DNA from: Streptomyces sp. NBC_00094
GTDB lineage: Bacteria; Actinomycetota; Actinomycetes; Streptomycetales; Streptomycetaceae
DNA length: 64,000 bases
Reading direction: 5' to 3'
Assembly (NCBI RefSeq): GCF_026343125.1
Contig: NZ_JAPEMB010000001.1
Coordinates: 3,477,501 to 3,541,500 of the forward strand
Below are positions 7,506 to 16,891 of this stretch, piece after piece (the first letter of the stretch is position 1; each line of letters begins with the position of its first letter). The notes under the pieces are model-generated. The model did not search any database. It was not told the origin of the DNA and was given only the letters and a program-made list of their open reading frames with translations. A program made the translations under genes and the position numbers.

Positions 7506-10091
7506 TCACTCCGCCGGCAGGACCGGCAGCAGTTCCGGGAGGTGGCCGTCGGAGGCGGCCGCCGTCCGCTGCCGTTCCTCCGGGACCTCCCCGTAGAGGG
7601 TCGTCCGGGGCTTCGCCGGGCGGCCCGCCGCGTCCGCGATGGCGACCAGGTCGCGGACCGAGCGGTACGAGCCGTAACTCGACCCGGCCATCCGGGAGAT
7701 GGTCTCCTCCATCAGGGTGCCGCCCAGGTCGTTGGCGCCCGAGCGGAGCATCTCGGCGGCGCCCTCCGTGCCCAGCTTCACCCAGCTGGTCTGGATGTTG
7801 GGGATGTGCGGGTGGAGGAGGAGCCGGGCCATGGCGATGACCGCGCGGTTGTCGCGGGCGGTCGGGCCGGGGCGGGCGATGCCCGCGAGGTAGACGGGCG
7901 CGTTGGTGTGGATGAAGGGGAGCGTCACGAACTCGGTGAAGCCTCCCGTCTCCTGCTGGATGCGGGACAGGGTCCGGAAGTGGCCGAGCCAGTGCCGGGG
8001 CTGGTCCACGTGCCCGTACATCATCGTCGAGCTCGACCGGATGCCCAGCTCGTGCGCGGTGGTGACCACCTCGATCCAGGTGGCGGTCGGCAGCTTGCCC
8101 TTGGTGAGGACCCAGCGGACCTCGTCGTCGAGGATCTCGGCGGCGGTTCCGGGGATCGAGTCGAGCCCGGCCTCCTTCGCCGCCGTCAGCCACTCCCGGA
8201 TCGAGAGGCCGGTGCGGGTCGCGCCGTTGATGACCTCCATCGGGGAGAAGGCGTGCACGTGCATGCCGGGGACGCGTTCCTTCACCGCGCGCGCGATGTC
8301 GAAGTAGGCCGTGCCGGGCAGGTCGGGGTGGATGCCGCCCTGCATGCAGACCTCGACGGCGCCGACCTCCCAGGCCTGCTGGGCGCGGTCCGCGACCTGG
8401 TCGAGGGAGAGGGTGTACGCGTCGGCGTCGGTGCGCCGCTGGGCGAAGGCGCAGAAACGGCAGCCGGTGTAGCAGACGTTGGTGAAGTTGATGTTCCGCG
8501 TGACGATGTACGTGACGTCGTCGCCGACCGCCGCGCGGCGGACGTCGTCCGCGATCCGGGTGAGGGCGTCGAGCGCGGGCCCGTCGGCGTGCAGCAGGGC
8601 GAGCGCCTGGGGATCGGTGAGCCTCGTCGGGTCGTCGGCGGCGACGGCGAGGGCCTCGCGGACGTCGGCGTCGATGCGCTCGGGGACCATCCCGGGGGCG
8701 GCGGCCTCGCGCAGGGCCTCCCAGTCCCCGTACACCTCGTCGAAGTCCTCGCGCCGGTCGTGCGTGCGGCCCGTGGTGTCGACGGTGCGGTGCAGGTCGG
8801 TGCGGCCGGTGGCGGTGAAGGCCTCGTCGGGCTCCTGCCAGGGCAGGCCGCGCACGGGTGCGTCGGGGTCGGCGAGGCCGGTCTCGGGGTCGGCGAGGGC
8901 GCGGACGTGCGGGAGGAGCCGGGGGTCGAGCCAGGGTTCGCCGCGCTGGACGAACTCCGGGTAGACGCAGAGCCGTTCGCGCAGCTCGAAGCCGGCGGCG
9001 GCCGACCGCTCGGCGAGTTCGTCGATCTGCGGCCAGGGCCGCTCGGGGTTGACGTGGTCGATGGTGAGCGGGGAGACGCCGCCCCAGTCGTCGATGCCGG
9101 CGGCGATGAGCCGCTCGTACGCGGAGTCGACGAGGTTCGGCGGGGCCTGGAGGCAGGCGGAGGGGCCCATGATGAGCCGCGCGACGGCGACGGTCGCCAC
9201 CAGGTCGTCGAGGTCGGCGTCGGGTGTTCCGCGCATGGCCGTGTCCGGCTTGGCGCGGAAGTTCTGGATGATCAGCTCCTGGATCGAGTGGTAGGTCCGC
9301 GCCACGCGCCGCAGCGCGAACAGCGACTCGGCGCGCTCCTCGACGGTCTCCCCGATGCCGAGCAGCAGGCCGCTCGTGAAGGGCACGGAGGACCGCCCGG
9401 CGTCCTCCAGGACCCGCAGCCGCACGGCGGGTTCCTTGTCGGGCGAACCGTGGTGCGGACCGCCCGGCTCGCTCCACAGCCGGGTCGCGGTCGTCTCCAG
9501 CATCATGCCCATGGACGGCGCGACGGGCTTGAGCCGCTGGAAGTCGGTCCAGGACAGCACGCCGGGGTTGAGGTGCGGGAGGAGTCCCGTCTCCTCCAGG
9601 ATGCGGATCGCCATGGCCCGTACGTACGCGATCGTGTCGTCGTACCCGTGGGCGTCGAGCCACTCCCGCGCCTCGGGCCACCGGTCCTCGGGCTTGTCGC
9701 CGAGGGTGATCAGGGCCTCCTTGCAGCCCATCTCGGCGCCGCGCCGGGCGATGTCGAGCACGTCGTCGGGCGACATGAACATCCCGTGGCCGTCCCGGCG
9801 CAGCTTGCCGGGCACGGTGACGAAGGTGCAGTAGTGGCATTTGTCCCGGCAGAGACGGGTGAGCGGAATGAACACGCTCTTCGAGTACGTGATGACCCCG
9901 GGCCGCCCGGCGGCCTCGAGTCCGGCGTCCCGCACCCGCCCGGCGGACGCGACGAGATCCGCCAGGTCGTCCCCTCGCGCCCGCAACAGCACGGCGGCCT
10001 CGGCGACATCGAGCGCGACCCCGTCCCTGGCCCGCTTGAGGGCGCGGCGCATGGCGTTCTCGGTGGGACGTGCTGCCTGGTGATCCGTCAT
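7506..10091 (-). CDS. fbiC: FbiC, bifunctional F0 synthase for coenzyme F420
   Basis: An 861-residue fusion of two radical-SAM domains (CofG-like N-half, CofH-like C-half). The first cluster motif is CRDKCHYC at about residue 80 and the second CYTGCRFC at about residue 535; both CX3CX2C triads are intact. FbiC joins a ribityl-diaminouracil to tyrosine to make the deazaflavin F0, the chromophore of F420. The frame is open far upstream, but the ATG at 10091 starts at [21 protein letters not shown] and gives the usual family length. Several predicted F420-dependent oxidoreductases lie in the window (10175, 21050, 39032), consistent with an F420-rich metabolism. Confidence 0.97.
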   Translation of the reverse strand: MTDHQAARPTENAMRRALKRARDGVALDVAEAAVLLRARGDDLADLVASAGRVRDAGLEAAGRPGVITYSKSVFIPLTRLCRDKCHYCTFVTVPGKLRRDGHGMFMSPDDVLDIARRGAEMGCKEALITLGDKPEDRWPEAREWLDAHGYDDTIAYVRAMAIRILEETGLLPHLNPGVLSWTDFQRLKPVAPSMGMMLETTATRLWSEPGGPHHGSPDKEPAVRLRVLEDAGRSSVPFTSGLLLGIGETVEERAESLFALRRVARTYHSIQELIIQNFRAKPDTAMRGTPDADLDDLVATVAVARLIMGPSACLQAPPNLVDSAYERLIAAGIDDWGGVSPLTIDHVNPERPWPQIDELAERSAAAGFELRERLCVYPEFVQRGEPWLDPRLLPHVRALADPETGLADPDAPVRGLPWQEPDEAFTATGRTDLHRTVDTTGRTHDRREDFDEVYGDWEALREAAAPGMVPERIDADVREALAVAADDPTRLTDPQALALLHADGPALDALTRIADDVRRAAVGDDVTYIVTRNINFTNVCYTGCRFCAFAQRRTDADAYTLSLDQVADRAQQAWEVGAVEVCMQGGIHPDLPGTAYFDIARAVKERVPGMHVHAFSPMEVINGATRTGLSIREWLTAAKEAGLDSIPGTAAEILDDEVRWVLTKGKLPTATWIEVVTTAHELGIRSSSTMMYGHVDQPRHWLGHFRTLSRIQQETGGFTEFVTLPFIHTNAPVYLAGIARPGPTARDNRAVIAMARLLLHPHIPNIQTSWVKLGTEGAAEMLRSGANDLGGTLMEETISRMAGSSYGSYRSVRDLVAIADAAGRPAKPRTTLYGEVPEERQRTAAASDGHLPELLPVLPAE

Positions 10092-10174
10092 GAACCGAGC
10101 ATACGAGCGGGTGGGGCGGGGAGGGTTCGGGTCCCCGGAGGAAGGTGGACCTCCCCGCCCACGGGGGCCGCCGC

Positions 10175-11008
10175 TCAAGCGAACCGCGCGTACCGGTCGA
10201 GGACCCTCAGGACCTCCGTCTCGTCGCCCGGCGGCAGCTGGAGGACGGCCTCGTCGCAGCCCAGCCCTTCGAAGTGCGCGAACTTGCCGGCGTTCGGGAG
10301 GACCGCGTACGGGACCACCTGGAGGGCCTTCGGGTCGCGGCCCGCGGCCTCCCAGGCCTCGCGCAGGACCGGGAGCGACTCCGTGAGGCCCCGGCCGCCG
10401 ATCGGCATCCAGCCGTCCGCCTCCGCGACGATCCGCGCGAAGAGCTTCGGGCCCGCCGCGCCGCCGAGGAGGATGCGGGGCGCACCGCCGCGCACCGGCT
10501 TGGGCCAGGCCTGCGAGGCGCGGACGGAGCGGCCGAACTCCCCTTCGTACGCCGTGGGTTCCGGCGCCCACAGGGCCCGCATCAGGGCGAGCCGGTCGTG
10601 GGTGAGCTCCCGGCGGGTCGCCCAGTCGACGCCGTGGTCGGCGGCCTCCTCCCGGTTCCAGCCGTAGCCGACGCCGAGGGTGAACCGGCCCCCGGAGAGG
10701 TGGTCGAGGGTCGCGATCTGCTTGGCGAGGGCGATCGGGTCGCGCTCGGCGATCAGCGTGACACCGGTCCCGAGCCCGAGGCGCTCGGTGACGGCGGCGG
10801 CCTGGCCGAGCGCCACGAAGGGGTCGAGGATGCGGCCGTACTCCCGGGGCAGCTCGCCGCCCTGCGGGTAGGGCGTGGTCCGCTCGACGGGGATGTGGGT
10901 GTGCTCGGGGAGGTAGAGCCCCGCGAAGCCGCGCGCCTCCAGCTCGCGCGCGAGCCGCACGGGGGTGATGGTCTCGTCGGTCAGGAAGATCGTGGTCGAG
11001 ATCCGCAT
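10175..11008 (-). CDS. LLM-class (luciferase-like) F420-dependent oxidoreductase
   Basis: A 277-residue TIM-barrel protein of the bacterial luciferase-like superfamily. Typical segments are [39 protein letters not shown] and [12 protein letters not shown]. Most actinobacterial relatives with the [11 protein letters not shown](Y/A)GW segment are annotated as using F420H2. The frame extends to 11050, but the ATG at 11008 begins at the barrel strand (MRISTTIFL). It lies 83 bp upstream of fbiC on the same strand and may be co-transcribed with it, matching enzyme and cofactor synthesis. No palindromic operator is present, unlike the two LLM genes at 19-22 kb. Confidence 0.88.
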   Translation of the reverse strand: MRISTTIFLTDETITPVRLARELEARGFAGLYLPEHTHIPVERTTPYPQGGELPREYGRILDPFVALGQAAAVTERLGLGTGVTLIAERDPIALAKQIATLDHLSGGRFTLGVGYGWNREEAADHGVDWATRRELTHDRLALMRALWAPEPTAYEGEFGRSVRASQAWPKPVRGGAPRILLGGAAGPKLFARIVAEADGWMPIGGRGLTESLPVLREAWEAAGRDPKALQVVPYAVLPNAGKFAHFEGLGCDEAVLQLPPGDETEVLRVLDRYARFA

Positions 11009-11065
11009 AGCGGCACGGTAGGGGGTGGAGCGTGGTTTTCCGAGGGGCACGACACGGGTTGTCCG

Positions 11066-11728
11066 TCAGTCACGGACCGAGTCCACGACCCTCCGCTCCC
11101 CCGCCAGGTCGCCGTACCCGCCGTGCTCCCAGACCTTCTCGCGGAAGCGCTGGAGGCTGAGCGGGGTGCGGTCCTCGCCCGGGACGTCCTCGAAGTGGAC
11201 CGTGCCGCAGCGGTGGCAGTACCAGCCGTGCGACCAGAGTTCCTCGGCGTGGTGGCGCCTGCGCGTCAGGCGGGCGAAGGTCGCCCGGCGCCGCAGCATC
11301 ACGGCGAACACGAGGACGGCGGCGAGCAGCGCGAACGCCGAGATCCAGCCCAGGAAATCGAGGTCCGGCGGAGCCGCGGCGGGCACCTCCGGCGCGGACC
11401 AGCCGCCCGGCCACTGCGACTCCTGCGGCTCGTCCGCGGGCTCGTCCCTGAACCACTTGCCGGCGAGGACCCCGCCCAGGAAGGTGCCGATGGAGACGGC
11501 CGTGGCGAGGACGCCGAGGCAGCCGATCGCGTACGTCGGCGGTGCCGGCATCGGCGCGAGCGCGTCGGAGAGCCCGGTGGACACGGTCCGTGTCACGGTC
11601 CGCATGTCGCCGTCGCTGTCCCGCTCACGGCTGGTGACCGCGTCCCGGCCCGCCAGGTACACGGCGGGCACGGCCTGCACCAGGTCGTCGCGGTCGCAGC
11701 TCGGGCAGGTGTACCTCGTGCGGCTCAT
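11066..11728 (-). CDS. Membrane protein with zinc-ribbon-like ends
   Basis: A 220-residue protein I cannot assign to a named family. The N-terminus carries CPSC and the C-terminal part CHRC, which together could form a zinc ribbon, with two transmembrane segments between (about residues 67-90 and 127-145). A Pro/Glu-rich stretch separates the two helices. The ATG at 11728 has GGGGGAT upstream. It lies 57 bp upstream of the LLM oxidoreductase on the same strand. Confidence 0.7.
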   Translation of the reverse strand: MSRTRYTCPSCDRDDLVQAVPAVYLAGRDAVTSRERDSDGDMRTVTRTVSTGLSDALAPMPAPPTYAIGCLGVLATAVSIGTFLGGVLAGKWFRDEPADEPQESQWPGGWSAPEVPAAAPPDLDFLGWISAFALLAAVLVFAVMLRRRATFARLTRRRHHAEELWSHGWYCHRCGTVHFEDVPGEDRTPLSLQRFREKVWEHGGYGDLAGERRVVDSVRD

Positions 11729-11844
11729 GGATCCCCCTTCGTCCCACGCCTGCAGTGAGTGACGGGATCATGCCATCGACGGTTCCGTCCTGTCCGCCGG
11801 AAAAACCGCCTGCGCCTTCCCGCCCCGCCCTCTACCGTGGCCCG

Positions 11845-12585
11845 GTGCTGCAGCGAATCGAGACGTTCTACGACGCCGTCCCCCGTTCCTCCGCCCGCGC
11901 CGAGGCGCACGGGCCCCTGACCCTGTTCGTGCAGGAGGGGAAGGGCTGGCCGTACTACGCCCGTCCCGCGCTCGGTCACGCCGGTGAGGTGCCGCTCGAC
12001 GCCGTGGAGGCGGTACGGGCCCGGCAGCGGGAGCTGGGGGTGCCCGAGGCCTTCGAGTGGGTCGCGGAGACGACCCCGGGGCTGCGGGCCGCCGTGGAGG
12101 CGAGCGGCCTCACCGTCCACGAGCACCCGCTGATGGTCCTGGAGGGCGACGGGCTCGCCGTACCGGACCCCGAGGGGGTCACCGTGCGGATCGTCGACGC
12201 CGACGACACCGCCCTGGAGACCGCCGTCGCCGCCCCGTACGCCGCCTTCGGGATGGACCCGCAGCCCGGCACCGCCGAGCGGATCGCCGAGCGGATCGCG
12301 GCCGGCCTGACCCGGCTCGCGGCGGCCCTCGACGGCACGGGCGGCGCCCTCGCGGCCGGGCAGCACCAGCCCGTCGGACCGGTCACCGAGGTCGTCGGCG
12401 TCGGCACCGTCCCGGCGGCCCGCCGCCGCGGCCTCGGGCTCGCGGTGACGGCCGCCCTCGTCGCGGACGCCCGGTCCCGGGGCGCGGAGCTCGTGTTCCT
12501 GTCGGCGACGGACGCGGACGTGGCCCGGCTCTACGGACGGCTCGGCTTCCGCACGGTCGCGACCGCGCTCATCGCGGAGGCGTAG
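11845..12585 (+). CDS. GNAT-family N-acetyltransferase
   Basis: A 246-residue protein whose C-terminal half is a GNAT domain. The acetyl-CoA loop is VGTVPAARRRGLGLAVTAAL (the RRxGxG/A signature), followed by FLSATDADVARLYGRLGF. The N-terminal half is a second, degenerate GNAT-like lobe. The frame is open from 11755. The GTG at 11845 lies 6 nt after a TACCGT -10 element at 11833-11838 and has no ribosome-binding site, so a leaderless start there is likely. The acetyl acceptor is unknown. Confidence 0.82.
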   Translation: MLQRIETFYDAVPRSSARAEAHGPLTLFVQEGKGWPYYARPALGHAGEVPLDAVEAVRARQRELGVPEAFEWVAETTPGLRAAVEASGLTVHEHPLMVLEGDGLAVPDPEGVTVRIVDADDTALETAVAAPYAAFGMDPQPGTAERIAERIAAGLTRLAAALDGTGGALAAGQHQPVGPVTEVVGVGTVPAARRRGLGLAVTAALVADARSRGAELVFLSATDADVARLYGRLGFRTVATALIAEA

Positions 12586-12615
12586 GGCCGCGCAGGGCCG
12601 CGCAGGGCCGCGTAA
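12584..12615 (+). repeat. Three copies of a 10-bp repeat
   Basis: GGGCCGCGCA is repeated about three times in tandem directly after the GNAT stop codon. No clear function. Confidence 0.5.
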
Positions 12616-12667
12616 GGACTCCTTGGGGGACTTCCCGGAAAGTCTTTCGAAAAAAGTTCTCCGGTCC

Positions 12668-12694
12668 TGTCACATCCGCGTCGCCCCCTCCGTC
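12668..12694 (+). promoter_or_regulatory. ECF41-type promoter
   Basis: TGTCACA at 12668-12674, exactly 16 nt, then CGTC at 12691-12694. This is the known target consensus of ECF41 sigma factors (TGTCACA-N16-CGTC). These sigma factors typically drive carboxymuconolactone decarboxylase, oxidoreductase or epimerase genes, and the next gene is a carboxymuconolactone decarboxylase. Confidence 0.85.
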
Positions 12695-12753
12695 ATTGCT
12701 GTGGAAGCGACGCACGAGAGACGCCGCACGAGAGACGCCGAGGAGCGATCACC

Positions 12754-13221
12754 ATGGCCCACGAGCCCAAGGCCCGTATGACCAACCCCGCCTACGTCCT
12801 GCCCGACGCCGGAGCGGCGATCATGGACCTGGTGAAGGCCGCCCGCCAGGGCGGGGTCCCCGAGTCCACCCTGGAGCTCGTGCACCTCCGGGCCAGCCAG
12901 ATCAACAACTGCGGCTTCTGTGTCGACTTCGGCGCGAAGAGCGCGCGGAAGCACGGGGTCAGCGACGAGAAGCTGTTCACCGTCGCCGCCTGGCGCGAGA
13001 CGCCGTACTTCTCCGACGAGGAGCGCGCGGCCCTCGCGCTCGCCGAGGCGGCGACCCGGCTCGCGGACGCCTCGGACGCGGTGCCGGACGAGATCTGGGA
13101 CGCGGCGGCCGACCACTACGACGAGAAGCAGCTCGCCTCGATCGTGCTGATGGTCGCGGTCACCAACCTCTTCAACCGCATCAACGTCACCGTCCGGCAG
13201 CCGGCCGGCGTCGCCCCGTAA
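12754..13221 (+). CDS. Carboxymuconolactone decarboxylase / AhpD-like protein
   Basis: A 155-residue all-helical protein of the CMD/AhpD family. The redox motif is NNCGFCVDFGAKSARKHG, with a CxxC pair at about residues 51-54. This version is associated with peroxidase-type activity (alkylhydroperoxidase-like) rather than true lactone decarboxylation. The gene follows a precise ECF41-type promoter at 12668-12694, and CMD genes are the classic ECF41 targets. The sigma factor itself, often adjacent, is not in this window. The start ATG at 12754 has GAGGAG at 12738-12743. Confidence 0.92.
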   Translation: MAHEPKARMTNPAYVLPDAGAAIMDLVKAARQGGVPESTLELVHLRASQINNCGFCVDFGAKSARKHGVSDEKLFTVAAWRETPYFSDEERAALALAEAATRLADASDAVPDEIWDAAADHYDEKQLASIVLMVAVTNLFNRINVTVRQPAGVAP

Positions 13222-13289
13222 GCGGTACGGGTCCCACGGGCCGCCCCGGTCCTCGTAACCGGATCCGGGCGGTCCGCGTTGGAGCGGGC

Positions 13290-13505
13290 ATGAAGAGGAT
13301 CCTCACCGCAGCCGCCCTGACCGCCATCGCCGCCGCGGGTGTCGCCGGCGCGACCGCCGGAACCGCCGCCGCCGACACCGGCGGCGTGAACCTGCCCTCC
13401 GTCGTCCCGCTCAGCGGCGTCCTGACCCCCAAGGCGAAGCCCGCCGGCACCCCCGACCTGCCGCCCGCGAACGCGGCGGTGGAGCGGCTGATGCCCGGGC
13501 ACTGA
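13290..13505 (+). CDS. Small secreted protein of unknown function
   Basis: A 71-residue protein with a clear signal peptide (MKRI, Ala/Thr-rich core, cleavage after AAA at about residue 29). The mature part is a 42-residue chain, with LPSVVPLSGVLTPK and DLPPANAAVERLMPGH, ending in Pro-Gly-His. Short Streptomyces proteins of this layout occur widely but have no known function. The start ATG follows GGAGCGGGC. A hairpin terminator lies just downstream. Confidence 0.8.
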   Translation: MKRILTAAALTAIAAAGVAGATAGTAAADTGGVNLPSVVPLSGVLTPKAKPAGTPDLPPANAAVERLMPGH

Positions 13506-13526
13506 ACCGCCCGGGAAACGAGGACG

Positions 13527-13560
13527 AAGGCGGCGGGACCCCCCACGGGCCCGCCGCCTT
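13527..13560. terminator. Bidirectional terminator
   Basis: An 11-bp perfect stem, AAGGCGGCGGG (13527-13537) with CCCGCCGCCTT (13550-13560), lies between the convergent small secreted protein and the amino-acid permease. The A/T ends allow it to act in both directions. Confidence 0.8.
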
Positions 13561-13609
13561 CGCGTTTCGGATGACTCAGGTCGTACGACTCAGGAACGTA
13601 CGAGCGTCG

Positions 13610-15175
13610 TCAGTCGGCGACCACCAGCGACGGGGTCTCCTTCGTCAGGATCTCGCCCCGGAAGAACGCCGGGCTCTTCCGCTGCATGACCAGCATGATC
13701 ACCACGCCGAGGAGCAGCAGCCCCACCCCGATCACGAAGACCGAGCCGACGCCGAGGACGGCGGAGCCGGAGCCGTAGGCCGGGTCCCACATGTCGTACA
13801 GCGTCTTGCCGAAGACGGCGGTGAGCATCAGCCCGCCGAGCAGCGGCATCAGGCCCTTGTAGGCGAAGTCCCGGCCGGTGCGGAAGAGCTCGCCGCGGAA
13901 GTACCAGACGCAGGCGAAGGCCGTCAGCGCGTAGTAGAAGCAGATCATCAGGCCGAGGGCGTAGATGGTGTCGACCAGGACGTTCTCGCTGACCAGGGTC
14001 ATCACGGTGTAGAAGACGCCGGTGGCGACGCCGGCCACGATCGTGGCCTTGCCGGGGGTCTTGAACACCGGGTGGACCTTGGTGAAGGACTTCGGCAGCG
14101 CCTCGTACGTGGACATGGCGAGCACCGTGCGGGCGACCGGGATGAAGGTCGTCTGGAGGCTCGCGGCCGCCGAGGCGAGGACCGCGACGAAGAGCAGGAT
14201 GCCGAGCGTCGGGCCCATGACGGGGCCGGCGAGGGCGGCGAAGACGTTGTCGGAGGTCTCCGGGTTGGCGAGGCCGAGGCCCTCCTCGCCGGAGCCGACG
14301 ACCATCTGCGCGGCGATGCCGGTGGCGAGGTACGAGGCGACGAGCACGACCATCGCGATGAGCGCGGCACGGCCGGGCGTCTTCGCGCTGCCGGTGGTCT
14401 CCTCGTTGGTCGCCATGCAGGCGTCCCAGCCCCAGTACATGAAGATCGAGAGCGAGAGGCCGGCGGTGAAGGCGGCGAAGGACTGGACCGCGAAGGGGTT
14501 CATCCAGGACCAGGAGAAGGAGACCGAGGTCTCGAAGTCGCCGGCCTTCGACAGCGCCATCGCCACGAAGACGACGAGGACGACGAGCTGGAGGCCGACG
14601 AGGGCGTACTGGATGCCCTTGGTGGCGGTCATGCCGCGGTAGCTGATCGCGGTGGCGACGGCGATGAGCGTGAGGCAGGTGGCGATGTGGACGAGTTTGT
14701 TGTCGTCCAGGGCGGCGATGGACTCACTGCCGCTGATCTCACCCGCGAGGAGCCAGAAGTAGGAGGTCGCGACGCCGGCGAGGTTGGAGAGCACGATGAT
14801 CGTCGCGATGACGAGGCCCCAGCCGCACATCCAGCCGATCTTGGGGCCGAAGGCCTTCACGGTCCAGGTGAAGGAGGTGCCGCAGTCGGGCATGACCTTG
14901 TTGAGCTCCCGGTACGCGAAGGCGACGAGGAGCATCGGGAGGAAGCCCGCGAGGAAGATCGCGGGCATCTGCAGGCCGACCTCGCCGGCCGTGGAGCCGA
15001 GCGTCGAGGTCAGGCAGTAGACGGGGGCGACGGTCGAGATGCCGATGACGGCACTGCCGAGCAGGCCGACGGAGTTGCCGCCGAGGCCTTTGGTGCGTAC
15101 GGCCTGGGTGCCGCCCGGGGCGTCAACGCCCCTTACCGTGTCTCCGGCCTGGGGCCGTGCATCCACCTGAGTCAT
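13610..15175 (-). CDS. APC-family amino-acid permease
   Basis: A 521-residue transporter with about 12-14 membrane segments. The N-terminal TM1 region (LLGSAVIGISTVAPVYCLTSTLG) carries the GxG-type unwound helix of APC transporters. YWGWDACMATNEET in the middle is typical of the family's TM6-7 region. It should import an amino acid or polyamine by proton symport. Two starts are possible, 15205 and 15175; the second gives the standard N-terminus (MTQVDARPQAG). It lies downstream of the amidohydrolase/aldehyde dehydrogenase pair but is separated from it by a strong terminator. Confidence 0.88.
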   Translation of the reverse strand: MTQVDARPQAGDTVRGVDAPGGTQAVRTKGLGGNSVGLLGSAVIGISTVAPVYCLTSTLGSTAGEVGLQMPAIFLAGFLPMLLVAFAYRELNKVMPDCGTSFTWTVKAFGPKIGWMCGWGLVIATIIVLSNLAGVATSYFWLLAGEISGSESIAALDDNKLVHIATCLTLIAVATAISYRGMTATKGIQYALVGLQLVVLVVFVAMALSKAGDFETSVSFSWSWMNPFAVQSFAAFTAGLSLSIFMYWGWDACMATNEETTGSAKTPGRAALIAMVVLVASYLATGIAAQMVVGSGEEGLGLANPETSDNVFAALAGPVMGPTLGILLFVAVLASAAASLQTTFIPVARTVLAMSTYEALPKSFTKVHPVFKTPGKATIVAGVATGVFYTVMTLVSENVLVDTIYALGLMICFYYALTAFACVWYFRGELFRTGRDFAYKGLMPLLGGLMLTAVFGKTLYDMWDPAYGSGSAVLGVGSVFVIGVGLLLLGVVIMLVMQRKSPAFFRGEILTKETPSLVVAD

Positions 15176-15300
15176 GAACAGGACGTTAAACGCTGCGGTT
15201 TCCACATCCGGAAGATCAGACTCCGCTCACCTGATCGATCATCGCCTTACATTACGCGGGTCGAAGGGGACACCCGCCAATGATTGAAAGATCGACGACC

Positions 15301-15340
15301 GACACGGGCCGACCAACTGGTAGGTCGGTCGGCCCGTGTC
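15301..15340 (-). terminator. Terminator after the aldehyde dehydrogenase
   Basis: A perfect 14-bp stem, GACACGGGCCGACC (15301-15314) with GGTCGGCCCGTGTC (15327-15340), and a 12-nt loop. It ends the minus-strand amidohydrolase/aldehyde dehydrogenase transcript. Confidence 0.8.
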
Positions 15341-15436
15341 CGATATACGGGAACCGCAGCTGTACCCCAAATGTCCGGTTTCAAAATTTCCCGAGGAATT
15401 TTCCGAGCGGTTCCCCGGGGTGCCGTCGACCCGGGC

Positions 15437-16891
15437 TCAGCCCGGCCAGACGACCGCCTGGAGCTCGCTGTACGCGTGCAGCGCGTACGAGCCGACGTCC
15501 CGTCCGACCCCGCTCTTCTTGAATCCGCCGAACGGTGCCTCCATGTTCCGTCCGATCGTGTTCACCCCCACCCCGCCGGCCCGCAGCCGGGCCGCGACCC
15601 GGAAGGCGCGGGCCACGTCGCCGGACCACACGTAGTCGATCAGGCCGTAGTCGCTGTCGTTGGCGAGCGCGATCCCCTCCTCCTCCCCGTCGAAGGGGAC
15701 GACCACGACGACCGGGCCGAAGATCTCCTCCCGGACCACCCGCATCTCGTTGGTGCAGTCGGCGAGCAGGGTCGGGGCCACGTAGAAGCCCTTGGCGAAG
15801 TCCGGACGCTCGCCGCCGACGACGACCCGCGCCCCCTCCTTCCGCCCCAGCTCGACGTACGACTCCACCCGGTCGCGGTGGGCCGCCGAGATCACCGGGC
15901 CGACCACCGTGCCGCGCTCCGTCGGGTCCCCCACCGTCATGAAGGCCATGAAGCCGGTCAGCTTCTCGATCAGCTGCTCGTAGATCCCGCGCTGCGCGAG
16001 CACCCGGGTCGGGGCCGTGCAGATCTGCCCGCTGTAGAAGGCGAAGGTCGTCCCGATGCCCATCACCGCGGAGTCCAGGTCCGCGTCGTCGAAGACGACC
16101 GCGGCCCCCTTCCCGCCCAGCTCCATCAGCTGCCGCTTGAGCGAGCGCCCGCAGACCTCGCCGATCGCCTGCCCGACGGCCGTCGAGCCGGTGAACGAGA
16201 CCATGTCGACGTCCGGGGAGTCCACCGCCGCCTGCCCGGACTCCACGGAGGAGCCGGTGACCACGTTGACGACACCCGCCGGGACGCCGGCCTCCGCCAG
16301 GGCCCGGGTCATCGCGTACACCGACAGCGGGTCCTGCGGGGCCGGCTTCACGAGGACCGTGTTGCCCATCGCGAGCGCCGGTGCGATCTTGCCCGCCGGG
16401 TTGGCCCAGGGATTGTTGTACGAGGTGATGCAGGTGACCACGCCGACCGGGCGCCGCACCGCCACCGCGCCGAACACCCCGGCCTTCCCCATCGGGCCGG
16501 CCTCGTTGATCTGCGGCGGCAGCGCCTGCTCGACCGGCTCCATCGCACCCCGGGCGTACCGCCGGAAGCGGGAGGAGCCGATCGCGACCTGCATCCCGCG
16601 GGCGGTGCCGGTGGTGGCCCCCGTCTCGGCCCGCGCGAGCAGCACGTTCTCCTCGGCGTCCCGGGCCATCAGGTCCGCGGCCCGGTCGAGGATCGCCGCC
16701 CGCTCCTCCGGCTTCGTCCGCGACCAGGAGCCGAAGGCCTCGCGGGCCGCGGCGGCCGCCTCGTACACCTGGGCGCGCGAGGCCTCCGGCGCCAGGCCGA
16801 CGACCTCCTCCGTGGCCGGGTCTATAACCGGGTAATGGCCGCCGTCGGGCTCGACCCACTCGCCGCCGATGAAAAGCCGCTCGGTCCTCAT
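15437..16891 (-). CDS. NAD(P)-dependent aldehyde dehydrogenase
   Basis: A 484-residue aldehyde dehydrogenase superfamily enzyme. It has the FTGSTAVG nucleotide loop, the general-base region MELGGKGA, the catalytic Cys in GQICTAPTRV, and the C-terminal ePFGGFKKSG oligomerisation segment. It oxidises an aldehyde to an acid. The ATG at 16891 overlaps the TGA of the upstream amidohydrolase (ATGA), so the two are translationally coupled. That suggests the hydrolase releases, or its pathway leads to, the aldehyde handled here. Confidence 0.93.
   Translation of the reverse strand: MRTERLFIGGEWVEPDGGHYPVIDPATEEVVGLAPEASRAQVYEAAAAAREAFGSWSRTKPEERAAILDRAADLMARDAEENVLLARAETGATTGTARGMQVAIGSSRFRRYARGAMEPVEQALPPQINEAGPMGKAGVFGAVAVRRPVGVVTCITSYNNPWANPAGKIAPALAMGNTVLVKPAPQDPLSVYAMTRALAEAGVPAGVVNVVTGSSVESGQAAVDSPDVDMVSFTGSTAVGQAIGEVCGRSLKRQLMELGGKGAAVVFDDADLDSAVMGIGTTFAFYSGQICTAPTRVLAQRGIYEQLIEKLTGFMAFMTVGDPTERGTVVGPVISAAHRDRVESYVELGRKEGARVVVGGERPDFAKGFYVAPTLLADCTNEMRVVREEIFGPVVVVVPFDGEEEGIALANDSDYGLIDYVWSGDVARAFRVAARLRAGGVGVNTIGRNMEAPFGGFKKSGVGRDVGSYALHAYSELQAVVWPG

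Noticed and set aside
7542-10667. A 1041-codon plus-strand frame opposite fbiC
   Set aside because: Composition is Gly/Val/Arg-rich with no recognisable domain; fbiC on the other strand has intact radical-SAM motifs.
15176-15205. Ten-residue upstream extension of the amino-acid permease
   Set aside because: No ribosome-binding site supports the start at 15205; the start at 15175 gives the usual N-terminus. Not excluded.
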